From JAVEYA01 sp034003745 (GTDB taxonomy: Bacteria; Bacillota; Peptococcia; DRI-13; PHAD01): a stretch of 19,543 bases of DNA. The notes beneath the pieces are model-generated. The model saw nothing but the letters and a program-made list of their open reading frames with translations. It was not told the origin of the DNA and did not search any database. The stretch covers positions 1 to 19,543 of the forward strand of contig JAVEYA010000040.1 of NCBI GenBank assembly GCA_034003745.1, written 5' to 3'. Every line of letters starts with the position of its first letter. Positions within the stretch are counted from its first letter, which is position 1. A program made the position numbers and the translations under genes. This document shows, piece after piece, positions 13,858 through 19,543 of the stretch.

Positions 13858-15192
13858 ATGCGTGTGATTATTATCGGCGCGGGTAAAATAGGGTTTAATG
13901 TCGCCAAAATTTTAGTGGAGCAGGGGCATGACATTGTCATGATTGAGCAAAGCGAAGAACGGGCCTCTGTTCTCCAGGAACATCTGGATATCCAGGTGGT
14001 GATCGGCAATGGAGGCTCGCCGGATTTACTGCTGTCAGCCGGCATCAAAGAAGCCAATTTACTGGTGGCGGTTACCGAAGTAGATGAGATCAATATGCTC
14101 GCCTGCATCACAGCCAAGAAATATGGCGTGGAAAAGACGGTTGCCCGGGTGCGTAATTACGAATATGTCTATGAAGATAATGAGAAAAGCGTTTTTAATG
14201 AAATTGACCTGATTATCAATCCCGAGCTGGTTACGGCGCGGGAAATCGCCAAAAGAATCGATGTACCGGAAGCGCTGGATGTGCTGTATTTCGGAGACGG
14301 TAATATTCAGCTCCTGGAACTGAAAATAATCGAAGGCGTTCACACCGCCGGCAAATGCCTGAAGGATTTAAACATACCTTATCCTTTTATTATCGCGGCG
14401 ATCAAGCGGGACGGGGATATGCTCATTCCCCACGGCGACGATAAGCTATTGGCCAATGATATCATCTTCATTCTGGCAAAGACCAAGGATATGCCGAAAA
14501 TTGAACGCCAATTAGGCACGGAGAGAAAGAAAGCGGAACGGGTCATGATTTTAGGCGGCGGCTTTACAGGCTATCATTTGGCCAGGATCTTGGAGGAAAG
14601 AAGCTATAACGTCAAAATCGTGGAGAAAGAGCATCAGCGTTGCGTAACTTTGTCCCATCAGCTAAATGATACGCTGGTCCTGCATGGGGACGGCGCCGAC
14701 CTTGACCTGCTCAAAGCGGAAGGGGCCGGCAATGCCGACGTCTTTGTCTGCCTGACGGATGACGACAAGTTAAATCTCTTGGTCAGTTTGATTGTCAAAC
14801 ACTTGGGAGCGAAAAAGGCTATCGCCCAGGTGCGACGTTCAGATTACATCACTTTAATGGAAAGCGTAGGCATTGATATCGGGATCAGCCCCCGGACGCT
14901 GACAGCCAACGCGATCCTGCGCTTTATCAACCGCGGCAGCAATGTGGTCTCCGTAACCCTCATCAGCGAGGAACGGGCGGAGATGATTGAGGTTTTGGTG
15001 TCGCCTCAGTCCAAGATTGTCAACACCAAACTCAAGGATCTTAATTTTCCGAAAGGGGCTATTATCGGTACAGTATACCGTAATCATAAAATGATTATTC
15101 CCAAGGGAGAGGACACCTTAAAACCCGGTGACGTGGTAACGGTATTCTCCAGGCCGAAATTTTCCGCGCGAGTCGTAGACTACTTTGTTTAA
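13858..15192 (+). CDS. trkA: Trk potassium-uptake regulatory subunit TrkA
   Basis: This 444-residue cytosolic protein gates the TrkH potassium channel in response to bound nucleotides. It is a tandem duplication of RCK_N plus RCK_C. The first Rossmann motif is IIIGAGKIG (residues 4-12) with acidic E30 at the end of beta-2, then an RCK_C lobe around 135-215. The second Rossmann motif is MILGGGFTG (230-238) with acidic E256, and a second RCK_C lobe ends the protein. The two-repeat length is that of E. coli-type TrkA, not the single-repeat KtrA. The ATG at 13858 is chosen over an in-frame TTG at 13849 because GGAGGG at 13843-13848 is spaced 9 bp from it. It leads an operon with two trkH genes, the first 25 bp downstream. 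Confidence 0.95.
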   Translation: MRVIIIGAGKIGFNVAKILVEQGHDIVMIEQSEERASVLQEHLDIQVVIGNGGSPDLLLSAGIKEANLLVAVTEVDEINMLACITAKKYGVEKTVARVRNYEYVYEDNEKSVFNEIDLIINPELVTAREIAKRIDVPEALDVLYFGDGNIQLLELKIIEGVHTAGKCLKDLNIPYPFIIAAIKRDGDMLIPHGDDKLLANDIIFILAKTKDMPKIERQLGTERKKAERVMILGGGFTGYHLARILEERSYNVKIVEKEHQRCVTLSHQLNDTLVLHGDGADLDLLKAEGAGNADVFVCLTDDDKLNLLVSLIVKHLGAKKAIAQVRRSDYITLMESVGIDIGISPRTLTANAILRFINRGSNVVSVTLISEERAEMIEVLVSPQSKIVNTKLKDLNFPKGAIIGTVYRNHKMIIPKGEDTLKPGDVVTVFSRPKFSARVVDYFV

Positions 15193-15217
15193 ATGCGTTT
15201 GAAAGGAATAAGAGGCG

Positions 15218-16663
15218 ATGAACTACCGCAATATTATCGCAATTATGGGTGTTATGCTGATTATCGTCGGAATATCCATGATCTTCCCGGCCGTTTGGTC
15301 GCTGTATTATGGAGAAGATGACTGGTCAGCCTTTTTATTGTCCTCCGCTATCACGGTGAGCGCCGGATTGCTGGCCCATAAAGCCACAGGTTTGAGAGGA
15401 GAGGTGCAGCATAAAGAGGCCATTGCCGTTTTAACGCTGAGCTGGATTGCCGCTTCCGCTTTTGGTTCGCTGCCGTATCTGTTGACGGGGACTTTTGTTT
15501 CTTTTGCCGATGCTGTCTTTGAGACGATCTCCGGTTTCACTACCACCGGCGCTTCAGTAATACCGGATGTGGAAATTATCTCGCACGGGGTGCTGTTTTG
15601 GCGCAGCCTGACGTTATGGCTGGGCGGCATGGGGATCATCGTCTTGTTTGTGGCCGTTTTATCCTCTTTGGGAGTCAATACCCTGCAAATGTTCCGGGCA
15701 GAGTCTCCGGGCGCGGGAGCGGAGAAAATCAAACCCCGGGCCGGCACTACCGCCAAAATCCTATGGTTTACCTATGTGGGCCTGACAGTAGTGGAAATCT
15801 TGATTTTGTGGGCTCTGGGAATGCCGCTTTTTGATGCGTTTTGTCATGCTTTCGGGGTAATAGGTACCGGCGGCTTTTCCACTAAAAACAGTGGTATTGC
15901 TTATTTTGATAATCCCTTGCTGCACTGGGCCATGATTTTGTTCATGTTTTTATCGGGGGCAAATTTTGCCCTGCATTATCAGGCTTTTCGGGGAAAAGAC
16001 CTGCGTGTTTTCTGGAAAAACGGGGAGTTCCGCCTGTATGCCCATTTGATGCTCCTGTTTACGGTTATCCTTACGGGCGTGGTGCTGGCTTCCTCTGATT
16101 ATTCCTTTGAGGCTGCCTTGAGACAAGCGGCTTTCCATGTTACTGCCATCATGACGACGACGGGATATGCGATCAGCGATTACGATTTGTGGCCTTATTT
16201 CGGCCGGTCTCTCCTGGTGCTCTTAATGTTCATCGGCAGTTGTTCGGGCTCTACCGGCGGTTCGATCAAAGTCGGCCGGCTGCTGATCTTATTGAAGCAA
16301 TTCCGCCTGGAATTGCAGCGGGCCATTCATCCCCGGGCCATTGTCAATGCCAAAATCAACGGGAGATCCATCAGTTCGGAAATGATGATCAATGTCCAGC
16401 AGTTTTTCTTTATCTATCTCAGCATCACTGCTGTCAGCACCGTAATTATCTCTTCTTGGGGTATAGATCTGGTCAGCGCCTTCACCGCCGCCGCCGCGAT
16501 TATGAGCAATGTGGGCACCGGCTTAGGTTTGGTGGGGCCGATGCATACTTATGATTTTCTTCCTGCGGCGGGTAAATACTATTTATCTTTTCTGATGATC
16601 GTGGGCAGGCTGGAACTATATGCGGTCTTGGTTTTGTTTCTGCCTTCGTTTTGGAAAAAATAG
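15218..16663 (+). CDS. trkH: Trk potassium transporter membrane subunit TrkH, copy 1
   Basis: This 481-residue integral membrane protein forms the potassium-permeation path with TrkA. The four pore-loop filter segments are visible: TTTGAS (108-113), GTGGFS (216-221), TTTGYA (313-318) and NVGTGLG (431-437). The gating-loop region is GSTGGSIKVGR (344-354), and the last helix has GRLELY with the conserved arginine R464. The fourth filter reads SNVGTG, where the common form is GNVGPG; this is unusual but keeps the key glycine. It aligns without gaps to the next gene, at about 63% identity counted by hand. The ATG at 15218 follows AAGGA/AGAGG. Being 25 bp after trkA, it is surely cotranscribed with it. 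Confidence 0.95.
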   Translation: MNYRNIIAIMGVMLIIVGISMIFPAVWSLYYGEDDWSAFLLSSAITVSAGLLAHKATGLRGEVQHKEAIAVLTLSWIAASAFGSLPYLLTGTFVSFADAVFETISGFTTTGASVIPDVEIISHGVLFWRSLTLWLGGMGIIVLFVAVLSSLGVNTLQMFRAESPGAGAEKIKPRAGTTAKILWFTYVGLTVVEILILWALGMPLFDAFCHAFGVIGTGGFSTKNSGIAYFDNPLLHWAMILFMFLSGANFALHYQAFRGKDLRVFWKNGEFRLYAHLMLLFTVILTGVVLASSDYSFEAALRQAAFHVTAIMTTTGYAISDYDLWPYFGRSLLVLLMFIGSCSGSTGGSIKVGRLLILLKQFRLELQRAIHPRAIVNAKINGRSISSEMMINVQQFFFIYLSITAVSTVIISSWGIDLVSAFTAAAAIMSNVGTGLGLVGPMHTYDFLPAAGKYYLSFLMIVGRLELYAVLVLFLPSFWKK

Positions 16664-16681
16664 TTAAGAAGGTAATAAAGA

Positions 16682-18127
16682 ATGAATTACCGCAATATCT
16701 GCGCCGTTCCGGGAATGGTCCTGGTTATTACGGGTATTTCTATGCTCTTTCCGGCTTTATGGTCTTTGTATTATGGAGATTATGACTGGCCGGCCTTTTT
16801 GTGGACCGGCGGCGTTACCGTCATTCTGGGGCTGACCTTGTATAAAGTTTGCGGTATTACCGGCGCTTTTCAGGCCAAGGAAGCCTTTGCCGCCGTTGTT
16901 TTAAGCTGGGTGGCGGCGGCAGGATTTGGCGCTTTGCCGTTTCTGCTGAGCGGAACTTTACCCACTTTCGGCTCGGCGCTTTTCGAGGCAATGTCCGGGT
17001 TTACCACCACCGGCGCTTCTGTTTTTTCCGATGTGGAGATCTTACCCCATGGCGTCTTATTTTGGCGTAGTTTTACGCATTGGTTGGGCGGCATGGGGAT
17101 TATTGTCTTATTTGTGGCGGTCTTATCCTCGCTGGGCGTAAATGCACTGTCCATGTTCAAAGCGGAATCTCCGGGCCCTGTAATAGAGAAAATTACCCCG
17201 CGTATTTCCGCCACCGCGAAAATATTATGGTATATTTATATTGGGATGACGATTGTTCTGGTTGTGATTCTTTATGCTCTGGGGATGCCGCTCTTCGATT
17301 CTTTGTGTCATGCTTTCGGTACCGTAGCCACCGGCGGCTTCAGTATTAAAAATCTTAGTATCGGCTATTATGCCAATCCTTTGATTCACTGGGTCATTAT
17401 CGCTTTCATGTTTTTGGCGGGCATCAATTTCGTTTTGTATTACCTGGCTCTGAAGGGAAAAGATCTCCGAGTTTTCTGGAAGGACGGAGAGTTCCGCCTG
17501 TATGCCCGGATTACGCTGGTTTTTATTGCCGTTATCGCTGTGACACTGCTTTGGACAACAAATTATTCTTCGGAGGCCGCATTACGGCATGCCGCTTTTC
17601 AAGTCGTATCCATTATGACCACCACCGGCTATGCCACGGCGGATTTTGATTTATGGACAACTACGGCGAAGGCTATGTTGGTAATCCTGATGTTCGTCGG
17701 GGGCTGCGCCGGGTCTACCAGTGGTTCGATTAAAGTAGGACGGATGCTGATCTTGTTGAAGCAGGGATATTTGGAATTGCAGCGGGTCCTCCATCCCCGG
17801 TCCGTTACCCAGATACGCATCAACGGCAAAGCCGTTCGCCCCGAATTGGTGATGAACGTGCAGCAGTTTTTCTTTATCTATGTGTTTATCGCAGCAGTAA
17901 GCGTTACGGTGATGTCTGCTTTGGGGCTGGATCCGGTCAGCGCCTTTACGGCGGTGGCGGCAACTTTGGGTAATGTAGGACCCGGGCTGGCTGAGGTCGG
18001 CCCGATGCGTAATTACGCTTTGGTTCCAGAAGCGGGCAAATATTATCTGTCCTTTCTGATGCTGGCAGGCAGGCTGGAGTTATATACGCTCCTGGTTTTA
18101 TTCCTGCCTTCTTTTTGGAGAAAATAA
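16682..18127 (+). CDS. trkH: Trk potassium transporter membrane subunit TrkH, copy 2
   Basis: This is a second 481-residue TrkH, 18 bp after the first and in the same operon. Filter segments are TTTGAS (108-113), ATGGFS (216-221), TTTGYA (313-318) and GNVGPGLA (430-437). Filter four has the usual consensus, while filter two has alanine where copy 1 has glycine. The gating segment GSTSGSIKVGR and the terminal-helix GRLELY are conserved. The two copies match at about 302 of 481 positions with no gaps, indicating an old tandem duplication kept under selection. Lowest identity is in the helix around 281-290 and in residues 41-60. AGAAGG lies 9 bp before the ATG. Whether it forms homodimers, heterodimers with copy 1, or a channel with different ion affinity cannot be told from sequence. 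Confidence 0.95.
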   Translation: MNYRNICAVPGMVLVITGISMLFPALWSLYYGDYDWPAFLWTGGVTVILGLTLYKVCGITGAFQAKEAFAAVVLSWVAAAGFGALPFLLSGTLPTFGSALFEAMSGFTTTGASVFSDVEILPHGVLFWRSFTHWLGGMGIIVLFVAVLSSLGVNALSMFKAESPGPVIEKITPRISATAKILWYIYIGMTIVLVVILYALGMPLFDSLCHAFGTVATGGFSIKNLSIGYYANPLIHWVIIAFMFLAGINFVLYYLALKGKDLRVFWKDGEFRLYARITLVFIAVIAVTLLWTTNYSSEAALRHAAFQVVSIMTTTGYATADFDLWTTTAKAMLVILMFVGGCAGSTSGSIKVGRMLILLKQGYLELQRVLHPRSVTQIRINGKAVRPELVMNVQQFFFIYVFIAAVSVTVMSALGLDPVSAFTAVAATLGNVGPGLAEVGPMRNYALVPEAGKYYLSFLMLAGRLELYTLLVLFLPSFWRK

Positions 18128-18129
18128 TA

Positions 18130-19017
18130 ATGAGAAAAATAATAGTGAAAGCCTTTGCCAAGATAAACCTGTCCTTAAATGTTCTGAGGAAAAGAGCGGA
18201 CGGTTTCCATGAAGTGGATATGGTCATGCAGGGCATCAGTCTGCATGATGTGGTAGAGATCACCAATGCTCTGGAAGGCGTTACGCTAACCTGTAATCTT
18301 CCGGAATTGGAAACAGGGGAAGAGAATCTCGCCTGCCGGGCAGCGCTTCTTTTGCAAAAAAAATATTTACAGGCGCGGGGGTTAAAAATCCATCTGCACA
18401 AAAATATCCCGCTGGCCGCAGGATTGGCCGGCGGCAGCAGTGACGCCGCCGCGGTTCTGGCCGGGGTGAACGCGCTATATCAACTTGGGCTGAATCAGAC
18501 GCAACTGGAGGAATTAGGGGCCCAGATCGGCTCGGATGTGCCCTTTTGCTTAAATCCGTTGACTGCACGGGCCCGCGGCCGGGGGGAAATTATCGAAAGC
18601 CTGCCGGTCTGTCCGCCGTTATCCCTGGTCTTGCTCAAGCCTTCTTTTGGCGTGGCTACCGGGGATGTTTACCGGCATTTGTCTAAGGTAACCGTACAAG
18701 AGCGGCCGGAAACCCAGAAAGTGATCTCTGCCCTGGAAAAGAAACAAAGGCAAAATTTACTCAGCGCGCTGGGCAATGTCCTGGAATATGCTACTTTTGA
18801 CCTGCATCCCGTCTTAAGGGAGTTGCGACAGGAAATGCTGGATCAGGGAGCCTCCCAGGTCCTGATGTCCGGCAGCGGTCCGACTTTACTCGGCTTTGCT
18901 CCCGGCGAAACGGCGGTGAAGGAGCTCGGGGCGTCCTTGCGTCAGGCGGGCAGGGAAATATTTATCTGCCGGACCCTCTTGCCGGAGGATCTGGCGGAGA
19001 GGATCCGCCGGGAATGA
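18130..19017 (+). CDS. ispE: 4-diphosphocytidyl-2-C-methyl-D-erythritol kinase
   Basis: This 295-residue GHMP-family kinase would phosphorylate 4-diphosphocytidyl-2-C-methyl-D-erythritol with ATP, a middle step of the MEP isoprenoid pathway. AKINLSLNV holds the substrate-contacting K11, and RADGFHEV is the family's HE segment. The ATP-binding glycine loop is PLAAGLAGGSSDAAAVL (94-110). IGSDVPFC supplies the catalytic aspartate D136, and VLMSGSGPTLLGF is the C-terminal GHMP motif. The ATG at 18130 is chosen: GGAG at 18117-18120 lies 9 bp upstream. The in-frame TTG at 18115 would overlap the trkH stop and that site. It begins 2 bp after the second trkH, so it may be read through from the potassium operon; no separate promoter was seen. 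Confidence 0.96.
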   Translation: MRKIIVKAFAKINLSLNVLRKRADGFHEVDMVMQGISLHDVVEITNALEGVTLTCNLPELETGEENLACRAALLLQKKYLQARGLKIHLHKNIPLAAGLAGGSSDAAAVLAGVNALYQLGLNQTQLEELGAQIGSDVPFCLNPLTARARGRGEIIESLPVCPPLSLVLLKPSFGVATGDVYRHLSKVTVQERPETQKVISALEKKQRQNLLSALGNVLEYATFDLHPVLRELRQEMLDQGASQVLMSGSGPTLLGFAPGETAVKELGASLRQAGREIFICRTLLPEDLAERIRRE

Positions 19018-19096
19018 GGAGGACAAGGCCGAAGGTTTAAACAAGGAGGACTTCAAGTATACTATAGAGGGATTCTACAAGAAGGAGTCATGGGCA

Positions 19097-19543
19097 ATGG
19101 TTGTTGCAATTGTTTTGGCCGGAGGACAGAAAAACGGATTCCTGACGGAAGGCGGAGAGCTGTCCTATAATGAAGCGCTGCTGAAGATAGGCGATAAATT
19201 CATGATTGAGTATGTCCTGGAAGCCCTGCAAGGCTCCCAATATATCCAAAGAATTATTGTGGCGGGGCAAGCAGAAAACTTGCAGACTGTTTTCTCCGGC
19301 AGAGCCGACATTACGATTGTGCAGGGCGGCGAGACCATCATTGCAAGTTTTAAAAACGCCTTTAAAGAATTTAAGAATTTAAGTGCGAAGCTATCGATCG
19401 TTACGGGGGACCTGCCGCTTTTGACCACGGAAGCGGTGGACCATTTTCTGGCTGCCGGCCTCTCGCGCGAAGGGGACTTGTTTGATCCGGTTGTGGCGCG
19501 GGAAGCACACGAAGAAAAATATCCCGGCGTCCAGCGTACCTAT
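19097..19543 (+). CDS. MobA-like NTP-transferase domain protein (3' partial)
   Basis: The first 149 residues of a nucleotidyltransferase are present; the gene runs off the window. The N-terminus MVVAIVLAGGQ carries the LAGG nucleotide-binding loop of the MobA/GlmU-like superfamily. YNEALLKIGDKFMIEYVLEAL follows, and SIVTGDLPLLT (about 96-106) holds the metal-binding aspartate. The usual arginine/lysine signature after LAGG (GxGTRxxxxK) is degenerate here (GGQKNGF), so the donor nucleotide is uncertain. The ATG at 19097 is read in frame with this motif, and AAGGAG lies 9 bp upstream; another ATG at 19090 is in a different frame. It is 79 bp after ispE, where similar NTP-transferase genes often sit in Clostridia. 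The substrate is unknown. Confidence 0.8.
   Translation, partial: MVVAIVLAGGQKNGFLTEGGELSYNEALLKIGDKFMIEYVLEALQGSQYIQRIIVAGQAENLQTVFSGRADITIVQGGETIIASFKNAFKEFKNLSAKLSIVTGDLPLLTTEAVDHFLAAGLSREGDLFDPVVAREAHEEKYPGVQRTY

Noticed and set aside
19036..19066. Promoter with TATACT before the NTP-transferase gene
   Set aside because: TATACT is acceptable as a -10 but the region 17 bp upstream (GTTTAA) is not a convincing -35, so no feature is claimed.
19090..19150. ATG at 19090 as start of the last gene
   Set aside because: Its frame gives a Cys/Arg-rich chain without motif; the frame from 19097 carries the LAGG nucleotide-binding loop.

Overview
The window looks like a chromosomal segment of a low-to-mid GC, endospore-forming Firmicute of the class Clostridia. 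A Peptococcaceae-type relative (Desulfitobacterium/Dehalobacter-like) is my best guess from gene content and style, not from any search. The evidence is the strong AGGAGG-type ribosome binding sites, frequent GTG/TTG starts, sigma-A-like promoters, and Clostridia-typical families: VanW, DUF3048/YerB, YkuD with LysM, lysine 2,3-aminomutase, a CymR-like Rrf2 regulator, and a VTC/DUF4956/beta-helix cluster. No phage, IS element, CRISPR, tRNA or rRNA was seen.

Layout. (1) 1-2699, plus strand: a sulfur amino-acid operon with a partial Rrf2-family regulator lacking Fe-S cysteines, a trans-sulfuration enzyme and a MalY/PatB C-S lyase. It ends in a perfect 13-bp inverted repeat facing the convergent L,D-transpeptidase gene (2760-3335, minus). 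(2) 3407-5182: a Na+/phosphate cotransporter with a C-terminal PhoU domain, preceded by five hexamers phased at exactly 11 bp that resemble a Pho box. (3) 5208-7750: a hairpin plus T-run overlapping the start of a VanW-family gene, then a DUF3048 lipoprotein and RNase HI. (4) 7805-9031, minus: lysine 2,3-aminomutase with all cofactor ligands and its own promoter. (5) 9127-9268: a roughly 140-bp imperfect palindromic repeat of interspersed type. (6) 9290-12405, minus: a tight three-gene operon of a VTC-type polyphosphate-polymerase-like enzyme, a DUF4956 membrane protein and a secreted beta-helix lipoprotein. (7) 12525-13741, minus: a GNAT acetyltransferase and a nitroreductase, with a clear terminator. 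(8) 13858-18127, plus: a potassium-uptake operon, trkA plus two tandem trkH paralogues of identical length. (9) 18130-19543: ispE (MEP isoprenoid pathway) only 2 bp after the second trkH, then a MobA-like nucleotidyltransferase cut by the window edge.

The part closest to an undescribed system is the VTC-DUF4956-beta-helix operon. A triphosphate-tunnel enzyme, an integral membrane partner and an exported calcium-binding-type beta-helix protein are translationally linked, and their joint function is not known to me. Secondary points of interest are the 11-bp phased repeats ahead of the phosphate transporter, the diverged tandem TrkH channels and the terminator-like hairpin that sequesters the vanW ribosome binding site. 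Many starts were moved from the longest reading frame to an internal codon preceded by a good Shine-Dalgarno; these changes are noted entry by entry.
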